DNA from: Oecophyllibacter saccharovorans
GTDB taxonomy: Bacteria; Pseudomonadota; Alphaproteobacteria; Acetobacterales; Acetobacteraceae
Direction of reading: 5' to 3'
Length of the DNA stretch: 64,000 bases
Assembly: GCF_006542375.1 (NCBI RefSeq)
Contig: NZ_CP038143.1
Coordinates: forward strand, 62,001 to 126,000
Below the pieces are notes generated by a model that was given only the letters and a program-made list of their open reading frames with translations, ran no database searches and had not been told where the DNA came from. How positions within the stretch are numbered: position 1 is the stretch's first letter; every line of letters starts with the position of its first letter. Position numbers and translations under genes: made by a program. Shown in pieces: positions 8,695 through 16,519 of the stretch.

Positions 8695-9354
8695 GTGGTG
8701 GGAGACGTGCATGGCGATCTCACCGCATTCCGGCACGCCATCGCTACGGAACGTTACGTCATTCAGCTGGGCGATCTGGTTGATCATGGTCCTGACAGTG
8801 CTGGTGTGCTCGAACACATGCTGGAACTGCTGGAAACCCAGCGGGGCATGTTCGTGCTGGGCAATCATGACCGCAAGCTGGGTCGGGCCCTAGAAGGGCG
8901 GCGCCTGCGCCGCGACCAGGCGTTGGAGGAAACCCTGCAGCAACTTGGGCAGCCCCATAACCTGGAACTCGCCCAGCGGGCCTATGAAGCCATTGCCCGC
9001 GCCCCGGCCTGGCAGCGGATCGGCAACCGCCTCTTCGTCCATGGGGGGTTTCACACCGCCATGCTCAACGAGCCCCCGCCCGCTACCGGCTTGGCAACCA
9101 TGTCCGGTCCGCTTTCGCGCGCGCTGTTCGGCGAGACGACTGGGCGCATGCAACCTGACGGTTATCCGGAACGCCTGCTCAACTGGATCAACCGGATTCC
9201 CCCCCATCTGACGGTCTATGTCGGTCATGACCGCCGATCCACCGACGGACGTCCCTGGAGCCGGACCGGCCGCCAGGGCGGGGAAGCCATTTTCATGGAT
9301 CTGGGCGCAGGCAAAGGCGGCCACCTTGCCTGGGTGGACCTCAATGAAGAATGA
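8695..9354 (+). CDS. calcineurin-type metallophosphoesterase (PP2A-like family)
   Basis: 219 residues from the listed GTG. The metallophosphatase signature is complete: G-D-V-H-G-D at residues 3-8, G-D-L-V-D-H-G near 26, G-N-H-D near 56, and later H-G-G-F and Y-V-G-H-D metal ligands. Bacterial members of this group act as Ser/Thr or nucleotide phosphatases; the substrate is unknown. The start is doubtful: the frame stays open and protein-like back to 8608, no ATG lies in it, and the GTG has no ribosome site and begins inside the first beta strand. An in-frame ATT at 8632 has AGGA 11 bases upstream. It overlaps the next gene by 11 bases. Confidence 0.85.
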   Translation: MVGDVHGDLTAFRHAIATERYVIQLGDLVDHGPDSAGVLEHMLELLETQRGMFVLGNHDRKLGRALEGRRLRRDQALEETLQQLGQPHNLELAQRAYEAIARAPAWQRIGNRLFVHGGFHTAMLNEPPPATGLATMSGPLSRALFGETTGRMQPDGYPERLLNWINRIPPHLTVYVGHDRRSTDGRPWSRTGRQGGEAIFMDLGAGKGGHLAWVDLNEE

Positions 9355-9700
9355 GCCCGGGAAAAACGAACCTGGCCAGCCCAAGGCCAGCCCCCCTTCA
9401 GAACTGACGCAGCTCCGCGCCTCTATCGACAATATAGATGCGGCCCTGATCTACATGCTTGCAGAACGCTTCCGCTGCACGGATACCGTGGGATGCCTGA
9501 AAGCCATTCATCAGCTCCCCCCCACGGACCTGGAGCGGGAAAATCAGCAGCTGACCCGACTGCACCAGATCGCTCTACAGGCCGGGCTGCCCCCTGCTCT
9601 GGCAGACAGATTTTTTCGTTGCATCGTTGAAAGCGTCGTGACGCGTCACCGCCAGTTTGCCCGGGAGTTGCCTCAGGAGAAGCCGTCACAGGAAAAGTGA
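9344..9700 (+). CDS. AroQ-type chorismate mutase domain protein
   Basis: 118 residues from ATG 9344, overlapping the preceding stop. The all-helical AroQ pattern is visible: L-x-x-L-R-x-x-I-D-x-I-D in helix 1, then L-A-E-R-F, and the final helix F-F-R-C-I-V-E-S-V-V-x-R-H. Chorismate mutase turns chorismate into prephenate for Phe/Tyr synthesis. Compared with E. coli PheA, the lysine of the K-x-x-x-x-x-P region is placed as C-L-K-A-I-H-Q-L-P-P, so the active site is plausible but drawn by eye. A stand-alone monofunctional enzyme is usual in alphaproteobacteria. It may share transcription with the phosphoesterase; function with it is not obvious. Confidence 0.8.
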   Translation: MKNEPGKNEPGQPKASPPSELTQLRASIDNIDAALIYMLAERFRCTDTVGCLKAIHQLPPTDLERENQQLTRLHQIALQAGLPPALADRFFRCIVESVVTRHRQFARELPQEKPSQEK

Positions 9701-9705
9701 TGCGC

Positions 9706-9939
9706 TCAGCAATCGCAGCCGCGTGTAGGGCCGCGGGCCTGGCGTATAAGATGATGATCTATCCATTCCGCCACCAGACGCCGCGCCTCCGGCAAGCTGG
9801 CTTCAGGATGGTATAATCTGTAAAGCGTGGTGCAGGCAGAAAAAATACGTACTTCCTCTGCTCCGCGTTCCTTCAGCTCCAGATAAGCCGTTACAACAGC
9901 ACGTTCGCAACGACGACCGATATGTTGAACTCTGAGCAT
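9706..9939 (-). CDS. small conserved-looking protein of unknown function
   Basis: 77 residues from the ATG at 9939, which has AAGGAG 6 bases upstream; a longer open frame to 10044 lacks such a site. The protein has an amphipathic helical look (Arg- and Glu-rich middle with V-V-T-A-Y-L-E-L-K-E-R-G), an A-C-T-T-L-Y-R-L-Y-H-P-E-A stretch, and ends in a Cys-containing G-C-D-C tail. No signal peptide or membrane segment is seen. It is convergent with the chorismate mutase gene (5-base gap) and divergent from pyrE. I do not recognise the family. Confidence 0.55.
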   Translation of the reverse strand: MLRVQHIGRRCERAVVTAYLELKERGAEEVRIFSACTTLYRLYHPEASLPEARRLVAEWIDHHLIRQARGPTRGCDC

Positions 9940-10225
9940 GGGTGCTCCTTCAAGAGCTCTGGAAAGCCGGGACACGACACAACGATTGTGCAAGGGGCGC
10001 ACGGCAAAAGGGGCCGGCAGGTTCTGGAGCGCGTCTTTTACCAACGTTCAACCCTTATAGAGCGGCCGTCGGAGCAGGGAAACCCTGGCAATACCTCGCT
10101 CTGATCTTTCTTCTCTTGCTCCAGAGCCCGTTTTTATATTTTCCTCCTGATTACGCCAGGCCAGGCCCTGCCTTTTCCGGGCTTGAGCTGCTAGATCCGT
10201 AAGCACCCCATGTAAAGCGGAGCCT
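9940..10225. other. divergent intergenic region between the small unknown gene and pyrE
   Basis: About 286 bases that must hold promoters for both the leftward small gene and rightward pyrE. I see no convincing -35/-10 pair, terminator or riboswitch. GGAG just before 10226 is the pyrE ribosome site. Confidence 0.4.
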
Positions 10226-10963
10226 ATGATGAACGCACCCGTTTCTTCCATCAGTCGCCATACCCAATGGGACCGTGATGCGGCCCTGACCACCGCAAGA
10301 ATTCTTCTCGAGATCAGAGCGATTAATTTCCGCCCCCAGGACCCCTATACCCTGACCTCGGGATGGAAATCCCCTGTCTATATCGACTGCCGCAAGATCA
10401 TCTTTTTTCCGCGCGCCCGCACCAAGCTCATGGAACTGGCAGTCGAGAAGATCGGCCGTCATGTCGGTTATGAAAGCATTGATGCTGTCGTCGGCGGGGA
10501 GACGGCCGGCATTCCCTTTGCCGCCTGGATGGCAGACCGCATGATGGCGCCCATGGCTTATGTCCGCAAGAAACCCAAAGGCTTCGGCCGCAACGCCCAG
10601 ATCGAAGGCGATGTCCCGGAGGGAATGCGCACTTTGCTGGTTGAGGATCTGACCACGGACGGCGCCTCGAAAATCCGCTTTGCACGTGCCCTGCGGGAAG
10701 CGGGCGCCATCGTGGATCACACCTTTGTCGTCTTCTTCTACGGGGTTTTTCCGGGCGCTCAGAAATCCCTGGCCGATATGGGCATCACCCTGCATGCTCT
10801 CTGCACCTGGTGGGACGTGCTGGATGCCTGCGCCAATGGAGAATATTTCTCCAACGAGGACAGCGCGGAAGTTCGGCGGTTTCTGGAAGATCCCTGCGCC
10901 TGGTCGAAAGCCCATGGGGGCGTCGGAAGCCTGGAAGAAGCGCTGGCTTACAAGAAAAACTGA
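10226..10963 (+). CDS. pyrE: orotate phosphoribosyltransferase
   Basis: 245 residues. Orotate phosphoribosyltransferase joins orotate to PRPP to give OMP in pyrimidine synthesis. The family features are visible: F-x-L-T-S-G-x-K-S-P-V-Y-I-D-C-R near residue 45, V-V-G-G-E-T-A-G-I-P near 90, Y-V-R-K-K-P-K-G-F-G with the catalytic-loop lysines near 112, and the PRPP-binding loop L-L-V-E-D-L-T-T-D-G-A-S-K near 137. In that loop the usual D-V-x-T-T-G-x-S reads D-L-T-T-D-G-A-S, as in alphaproteobacterial PyrE. Start ATG 10226 has GGAG upstream; a second ATG follows at 10229. murI begins 13 bases after the stop. Confidence 0.93.
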   Translation: MMNAPVSSISRHTQWDRDAALTTARILLEIRAINFRPQDPYTLTSGWKSPVYIDCRKIIFFPRARTKLMELAVEKIGRHVGYESIDAVVGGETAGIPFAAWMADRMMAPMAYVRKKPKGFGRNAQIEGDVPEGMRTLLVEDLTTDGASKIRFARALREAGAIVDHTFVVFFYGVFPGAQKSLADMGITLHALCTWWDVLDACANGEYFSNEDSAEVRRFLEDPCAWSKAHGGVGSLEEALAYKKN

Positions 10964-10975
10964 AACGGGTTCTCC

Positions 10976-11869
10976 ATGTCTTTCAGCGTCTCTGCAGCTG
11001 AGCAGACCAGCCGGGAAGACCGGTCTGCAAACCCCTGCCCGCGCATTCTGGTTTTTGATTCAGGCATTGGCGGCATGGGAACTGTAGGGGCCTTACGCAC
11101 CCTGGCGCCGGACCTGCTCATTGATTATCTGGCCGATACTGCCCTTTTTCCCTATGGCGAGCAACCGGATCATGTGCTGATTTCACGCCTTGTCATGCTT
11201 CTGACAGAAGCGACCCGCCTGCTCGGTTCCACGCTGGTGGTCATCGGTTGCAACACGGCCAGCACCCTGGCCCTGCCCGCATTGCGCCAAGCGCTGGATG
11301 TGCCGGTGGTCGGGCAGGTGCCGCCTATCCGCTGGGCAGGACGGGTTTCGCGCACGCGCACGATCGGCCTCCTCGCTACCTCCGCTACCGCGCGACGCGA
11401 TTACGTGCGCAAGCTTCACACGGATTTTGCGGCAGATTGCCGCCTCATCATTCATGGAGGGCGGGCGCTGGCCGACCTGGCTGAGCGAGCCTTTGCAGGC
11501 GAAGATCTGCCCCTAACTTCCATTGCTCATGAAGTCGCCCAGCTTTTCAGCCAGCCTGGTGGTGAGAACATCGACACTATCGGGCTCGGATGCACGCATT
11601 ACACATTTCTGATGCCCTTTTTCCGCCAGCTCGGCCTCAGGGACGTTCTCTGGCTTGATCCCGCACCTGCTGTCGCCCAGCAGGTTCTGAGGCTCGTCAA
11701 TGCCTCAGCTGCCCCTCCCGCAACAGCCAGGGACTCTGCCCCTCAATCGCGCCGGGGCGTTTTCCTCATGACGGCCCTGCCCGAGCACACAGCTGAATTC
11801 ACCAGCCATCTCAAGGCCTTTGGCTTCAGCGGCTGCCGTGTCTTCATACTCTCAGGTGCCTGCGCCTGA
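10976..11869 (+). CDS. murI: glutamate racemase
   Basis: 297 residues. The enzyme makes D-glutamate for peptidoglycan by a two-cysteine, two-base mechanism. The first catalytic region G-C-N-T-A-S (Cys ~92) and the second G-L-G-C-T-H-Y-T-F (Cys ~206) are both intact, as is the N-terminal F-D-S-G-I-G-G. The usual F-P-Y-G substrate motif is present at ~60. Small departures from textbook MurI, such as the V-G-Q-V-P-P region in place of G-V-x-P-A, do not touch the catalytic residues. It follows pyrE closely and probably shares its transcript. Confidence 0.9.
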   Translation: MSFSVSAAEQTSREDRSANPCPRILVFDSGIGGMGTVGALRTLAPDLLIDYLADTALFPYGEQPDHVLISRLVMLLTEATRLLGSTLVVIGCNTASTLALPALRQALDVPVVGQVPPIRWAGRVSRTRTIGLLATSATARRDYVRKLHTDFAADCRLIIHGGRALADLAERAFAGEDLPLTSIAHEVAQLFSQPGGENIDTIGLGCTHYTFLMPFFRQLGLRDVLWLDPAPAVAQQVLRLVNASAAPPATARDSAPQSRRGVFLMTALPEHTAEFTSHLKAFGFSGCRVFILSGACA

Positions 11870-11890
11870 AATCTTTTCCCGAAAGCAGAT

Positions 11891-12955
11891 TTAACGTGCC
11901 CGGTTGACAGCGTAAGTCACCGTGCGGATCAGCAGAGTTTTCAACTCGCTTTCCGGAAAGATCTCCAGCGCTGCAACCGCCCGATCGGCATAAGCCGCAG
12001 CCCGTGCAAGCGTAATTTCGATTGCGCCGGTTTTTTCAATCAACGAAAGCGCTGTGGGCAGGTCGTCAGGTGTCTGCTCATTCTTCTCGATAACCCGTTC
12101 CCAGAAAGCCCGTTCCTGCGGTGACGCCGCCCCGTAGGCAGCCAGCACAGGCAGCGTGATCTTGCCTTCACGCAGATCATCACCAACCGTTTTGCCCAGT
12201 GTCTGCTGGTCAGCCGCGTAGTCAAGGGCATCATCAACCAGCTGGAAAGCCATGCCCAGATTGGTGCCGAAACTCTCAAGCGCCTTTTCTTCAGCCCCCT
12301 CTTTGCCTGCCACTACCGCCCCCACACGGCAGGCTGCGGCAAAAAGTGCGGCTGTCTTGCCGTGGATGACTGTCAGGTAGCGCTCTACCGGCGTGGAAAG
12401 ATCATTCTGGGTCGACATCTGCAGCACTTCACCTTCAGCGATCGTTGCAGAAGCCTCGGAGAGAATGCTCATCACTTCCAGTGAGCCGTCAGCTGTCATC
12501 AGCTGAAAAGAGCGTGCAAACAGGAAATCCCCCACCAGCACTGAGGCCTTGTTGCCGAAAAGCGCATTGGCTGAGGCCGCACCGCGCCGCAGGGCACTTT
12601 CATCCACCACATCATCATGCAGCAGGGTGGCGGTATGGATGAACTCCACACAGGCTGCCAGCCCCACATGGCGCTGTTGTTCAGGCGTATGGCCGTACCC
12701 GCACAGACGGGCCGAAGCCAGGGTCAGCAGAGGCCGCAGGCGCTTACCTCCGGCAGCCACCAGATGGGCCCCCAATTGCGGGATCAGGGGGACGGAGCTC
12801 TGCATGCGGTCAATAATGGCCTGATTGCAGGCCTGCATATCCCCTGCCAGATAATCCGACAGCGCCTTGAGAACATCTTCTCCGCCCGCGTCACTGATTT
12901 CCTGGACACTGCCAGCGTCAGAAACGGAACGGGAAGCGGCAGGGGATGCAACCAA
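11891..12955 (-). CDS. ispB: polyprenyl diphosphate synthase (octa-/decaprenyl type)
   Basis: 354 residues. The first Asp-rich motif D-D-V-V-D (residues 114-118) followed by S-x-L-R-R-G and the second motif L-V-D-D-A-L-D mark a long-chain trans-prenyl synthase; residues G-G-K-R-x-R-P bind IPP. The product would be the side chain of ubiquinone; in acetic acid bacteria this is usually C45 or C50, but chain length cannot be read here. The start is a TTG at 12955: it is the first possible codon after an in-frame stop, and GGAG lies 9 bases upstream. The N-terminal conserved part would be lost with the next Met (residue 40). Convergent with murI. Confidence 0.88.
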   Translation of the reverse strand: MVASPAASRSVSDAGSVQEISDAGGEDVLKALSDYLAGDMQACNQAIIDRMQSSVPLIPQLGAHLVAAGGKRLRPLLTLASARLCGYGHTPEQQRHVGLAACVEFIHTATLLHDDVVDESALRRGAASANALFGNKASVLVGDFLFARSFQLMTADGSLEVMSILSEASATIAEGEVLQMSTQNDLSTPVERYLTVIHGKTAALFAAACRVGAVVAGKEGAEEKALESFGTNLGMAFQLVDDALDYAADQQTLGKTVGDDLREGKITLPVLAAYGAASPQERAFWERVIEKNEQTPDDLPTALSLIEKTGAIEITLARAAAYADRAVAALEIFPESELKTLLIRTVTYAVNRAR

Positions 12956-12972
12956 GGATCACTACTCCACGC

Positions 12973-12998
12973 CCGGATGTTTTCACTGAAACATCCGG
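12973..12998 (-). promoter_or_regulatory. perfect 10-bp hairpin in the ispB leader
   Basis: On the minus strand CCGGATGTTT pairs with AAACATCCGG across a 6-base loop CAGTGA. It ends 18 bases before the TTG start of ispB, close to the ribosome site. No U-run follows in the minus direction, so it is not a standard terminator of nrdB; it may be an mRNA-stabilising or translation-affecting structure. Confidence 0.5.
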
Positions 12999-13162
12999 TT
13001 TTGTGACATATCCACCAGCGGACAGTCTTGCAAAGAATTCAGGCAAAATATGCGAGCCCTGTGCCGACCGGTCAAGCCATCAATCCGGCTCTTTTCAGGC
13101 CTCTTTTCCAGGGATCCCGTTTTGACTGTTCCCTGGACAAGCGTGCCTGAAAAACAGCGCGC

Positions 13163-14185
13163 TCAGGAGAAGACGTTGCTTTCAAAAGCTTCTTCCCAGC
13201 TGCCCTGGGTGGAGGCGCGGGAATATTCTGTCGCACGGTTTTCAAAGAAATTCGCATGCTCCACCGCATTCAGCATGTCATCCACCCAGGGCAGCGGGTT
13301 GTCATCAATGTGATAGATCGGATCAAGACCCAGCTGGGTCAGGCGGCGGTCAGCGATGAAACGGATATAACGCTTCACCTGAGAGGCATCCAGGCCTTCC
13401 ACCGGCCCCATCTCGAATGCGAGATCAATGAACGCGTCTTCATGCGTTACGGTAGTGCGGCAGATTTCCGTCAGTTCCTGCTGGAACTCTTCGGTCCACA
13501 GTTCCGGGTTTTCGCGGATAAAGGTCCGGAAGAGCCGAATCATGGAAAGACAGTGCAGGGTTTCATCGCGCACGGACCATGAGACGATCTGCCCCATCCC
13601 CTTCAGCTTGTTGAACCGCGGGAAATTCAGCAGGATGGCAAAGGAGGCAAAAAGCTGCAGCCCTTCCATGAAGGCCCCGAAGGCTGCCATGGTAAGCGCA
13701 ATGTCTTTTTTACTGTTGATATTGAAGGACTGCATGTAATCATACTTGTCCTTCATCTGTTTGTATTTCAGAAAAGCTGAATATTCATCTTCCGGCATGC
13801 CGATCGTATCCAGGAGATGGGAATACGCCGCAATATGTATGGTCTCGATATTGGAAAAGGCTGAAAGCATCATGAGCACTTCAGTCGGTTTGAAAACCTG
13901 ACTGTAGTATTTCATGTAAGCGCCGTTCACCTCCACGTCGCTCTGCGTGAAGAAACGGAAGATCTGCGTCACCAGGTTGCGCTCGCTTTCCGTCAGGGTG
14001 CGGTGCCAGTCCTTCACATCATCTGCGAGCGGAACTTCTTCAGGCAGCCAGTGGACACGCTGCTGGGTCAGCCAGGCGTCATAGGCCCAGGGATAACGAA
14101 AAGGCTTGTAAATCGGATTGGCGACCATGAGATTGGCTTCACCTTCCGGCAGGCCAGCGGGCGTTACCGACTGCGCTTCGCTCAT
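13163..14185 (-). CDS. nrdB: ribonucleoside-diphosphate reductase, beta subunit (class Ia type)
   Basis: 340 residues. The ferritin-like radical subunit of ribonucleotide reductase. The motif I-E-T-I-H-x-x-x-Y-S-H supplies two metal ligands and the tyrosine that carries the radical, so this is a tyrosyl-radical (class Ia-like) protein rather than the Phe-substituted Ic type. Further ligands appear as E-x-L-Q and R-D-E-T-L-H. The protein begins directly with the core, without an ATP cone. ATG 14185 is preferred to ATG 14191 because AAGGA lies 6 bases before it. It lies 80 bases downstream of nrdA and is surely co-transcribed with it. Confidence 0.93.
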   Translation of the reverse strand: MSEAQSVTPAGLPEGEANLMVANPIYKPFRYPWAYDAWLTQQRVHWLPEEVPLADDVKDWHRTLTESERNLVTQIFRFFTQSDVEVNGAYMKYYSQVFKPTEVLMMLSAFSNIETIHIAAYSHLLDTIGMPEDEYSAFLKYKQMKDKYDYMQSFNINSKKDIALTMAAFGAFMEGLQLFASFAILLNFPRFNKLKGMGQIVSWSVRDETLHCLSMIRLFRTFIRENPELWTEEFQQELTEICRTTVTHEDAFIDLAFEMGPVEGLDASQVKRYIRFIADRRLTQLGLDPIYHIDDNPLPWVDDMLNAVEHANFFENRATEYSRASTQGSWEEAFESNVFS

Positions 14186-14265
14186 TTTCATTCCTTCTCG
14201 ACTCTTGTTGCAGACAGGAGAGTGTTTTCAGGGAGCACGGAGCACGACCCCTGCTCCGGCCTGCC

Positions 14266-16233
14266 TTACTGGCAGGACAGGCATTCCTCGTATTCCGTCT
14301 GGCCGTCCTTCTCGGGATGGCGCTCGGTAGCCTGCGGGAGATGATCGTCATCCCCTTCCATGATGTCGCGTTTGGCCGCCACATTGGAAACGGTATCGGC
14401 ACGCTGAACTGAAAGGGAGCGGCAGTAATAGAGGGATTTAACCCCTTTTTTCCAAGCCTCGTAATGAATCCGGTTCAGGTCACGCTTGTGAACGTCGGCC
14501 GGCAGAAACAGGTTGACCGACTGCGACTGGCAGATAAAGGGCGCACGGTCAGCAGCGTGTTCGATCACCCAGCGCTGATCGATCTCGAAAGCCGTCCTGA
14601 AAACGTCCTTTTCCTCCTGCGACAGAAAGTCCAGATGCTGGACCGACCCCTTGTTCAAGGTGATGGAGGACCAGGTCTCATCCGTATTGCGGCCGTATTT
14701 CTCCAGCACGGGCCCCAGATGACGGTTTCGGACCGTAAAGGAGCCCGACAGGGTTTTCTGCAGAAAGACATTCGCGCTGATGGGGTCGATGCCCGGGCTT
14801 GCATTGCCGGCGATGATGGAGATGGAAGCCGTCGGCGCCACAGCCATCTTGTGCGAGAAACGTTCCTGTACCCCGTAATCAGCCGCGTCAGGGCATGGCC
14901 CCTTGGTCTGCGCCAGATCTTTTGAAGCCTTCGCCGTCTGTTCGGCAATATGGGAAAAGATTTTCTTGTTCCACACCTTGGCCATCACACTGCCGAAGGG
15001 GATCATCTTGCTCTGCAGAAAGGAGTGAAAACCCATCACCCCTAGCCCGACCGATCTTTCCCGCATGGCGGCATAGCGGGCATTTTTCATGTCATCGGGC
15101 GCATTATCGATGAAATCCTGCAGGACATTGTCCAGAAACAGCATGATGTCAGCAATGAACTGCGGATCATCCTTCCACTGGTCCCAGTATTCGAGATTGA
15201 CCGATGACAGGCAGCAGACTGCTGTGCGCTTGCGCCCGTGCTGGTCGATCCCGGTAGGCAGTGTGATCTCCGCACAGAGATTGGAGGTCTTGACCTCCAG
15301 TCCCGCCAGCCGGTGATGCTCCGGCTGAGCGCGGTTCACGGTGTCGGAAAAGACGATATAGGGCTCGCCCTGCTCCATACGCGCCGTCAGGAGGCGAATC
15401 CAGAGGCTGCGGGCCGAAACCTTGCGGATCACGCTGTGATCCTTGGGTGACAGCAGGGCCCATTCCTCATCGGCCACCACCGCCCGCATGAAATCATCAG
15501 AAACGAGCACGCCATGGTGAAGGTTGAGCGCCTTGCGGTTCGGATCACCGCCGGTCGGGCGACGCATCTCGATGAATTCCTCGATCTCCGGATGCCAGAT
15601 CGGCAGGTAGACCGCAGCCGAACCACGGCGCAGGCTGCCCTGACTGATAGCCAGTGTCAGGCTGTCCATCACACGGATGAAGGGGATGACGCCCGAGGTG
15701 CGTCCATTGCGCCCGATGCTTTCACCGATCGAGCGCAGATTCCCCCAGTAGGAGCCGATTCCCCCGCCCTTGGCGGCCAGCCAGACATTCTCGTTCCAGA
15801 GATCGACAATGCCCTCAAGGCTGTCTTCAGCCTCGTTAAGGAAGCAGGAGATCGGCAGGCCGCGATTCGTTCCGCCATTAGAGAGAATCGGCGTGGCAGG
15901 CATGAACCAGTGGCGCGACATGTAATCATACAGGCGCTGCGCATGCCCGGCATCGGCTCCGTAACGCGACGCGACACGGGCAAATAGATCCTGATAGCCC
16001 TCGCCTGCCAGGAGGTAGCGGTCATCTAAAGTGGCGCGCCCGAAGGGAGTGAGCAAAGCATCACGCTCATGATCCAGATGCACCGGTGCGCGGCCAGGCA
16101 GCTGGATGTCAGGCTCGAACAACATCGGCTCGTCATTCCCAGGCTCTGCTTTCCCGGCAGCCTCAGAGGCAGCAGAAGATCCGGGTATTTCGGCATTCGC
16201 CGGCCTGATCAACTGGTCGTCCTGGAAACTCAT
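14266..16233 (-). CDS. nrdA: ribonucleoside-diphosphate reductase, alpha subunit
   Basis: 655 residues from ATG 16233 (GAGG 8 bases upstream); an in-frame TTG at 16260 would add 9 residues. All key catalytic parts are visible: the first active-site cysteine in L-P-I-S-C-F, the N-L-C-A-E loop with the thiyl cysteine and partner Asn/Glu, the second redox cysteine in T-A-V-C-C-L-S-S-V-N-L, the radical-relay pair Y-Y in S-L-Y-Y-C-R, and the C-terminal cysteine pair E-C-L-S-C-Q. At this length there is no room for an N-terminal ATP cone, so overall activity control by dATP should be missing or use another route. Reduces NDPs for DNA synthesis with NrdB. Confidence 0.94.
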   Translation of the reverse strand: MSFQDDQLIRPANAEIPGSSAASEAAGKAEPGNDEPMLFEPDIQLPGRAPVHLDHERDALLTPFGRATLDDRYLLAGEGYQDLFARVASRYGADAGHAQRLYDYMSRHWFMPATPILSNGGTNRGLPISCFLNEAEDSLEGIVDLWNENVWLAAKGGGIGSYWGNLRSIGESIGRNGRTSGVIPFIRVMDSLTLAISQGSLRRGSAAVYLPIWHPEIEEFIEMRRPTGGDPNRKALNLHHGVLVSDDFMRAVVADEEWALLSPKDHSVIRKVSARSLWIRLLTARMEQGEPYIVFSDTVNRAQPEHHRLAGLEVKTSNLCAEITLPTGIDQHGRKRTAVCCLSSVNLEYWDQWKDDPQFIADIMLFLDNVLQDFIDNAPDDMKNARYAAMRERSVGLGVMGFHSFLQSKMIPFGSVMAKVWNKKIFSHIAEQTAKASKDLAQTKGPCPDAADYGVQERFSHKMAVAPTASISIIAGNASPGIDPISANVFLQKTLSGSFTVRNRHLGPVLEKYGRNTDETWSSITLNKGSVQHLDFLSQEEKDVFRTAFEIDQRWVIEHAADRAPFICQSQSVNLFLPADVHKRDLNRIHYEAWKKGVKSLYYCRSLSVQRADTVSNVAAKRDIMEGDDDHLPQATERHPEKDGQTEYEECLSCQ

Positions 16234-16391
16234 CGCTTTATCCTCGGGCAGATTTTTCAACCGACGCCGCGTGCATCTCAGCGTTCTTCAGCGTCATTTC
16301 TGATCTCGTTTTTTCACCCCACTGCATCCCACGCAGAAGACCTGCGGGCAAGCAATCTTCTCTCTTGAAAAATGCTGGCAATTATGCCTTT

Positions 16392-16444
16392 GACGCATAT
16401 CTTGGGGTCAGTCAGGAAATAGCAACACTATATGGTAAATTATA
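16392..16444 (-). promoter_or_regulatory. probable nrdAB promoter with candidate NrdR boxes
   Basis: On the minus strand a perfect TATAAT (16444 to 16439) is followed by a sequence ending in ATATAGTGT (box 16425-16440), which matches the right half of the NrdR consensus well. A weaker ATAT-centred site (16392-16407, AAGATATGCG) lies 33 bases away, about three helix turns, the usual NrdR pair layout. No clear -35 is seen. Part of the 286-base gap before nrdA. Confidence 0.45.
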
Positions 16445-16519
16445 GGTGCTTCCTCCACCCTCCCTCTCCCGGCTCAGGCCCCGGATGTTTCAGGTGGCAC
16501 TGCAGTCAAAGCGGGCACC

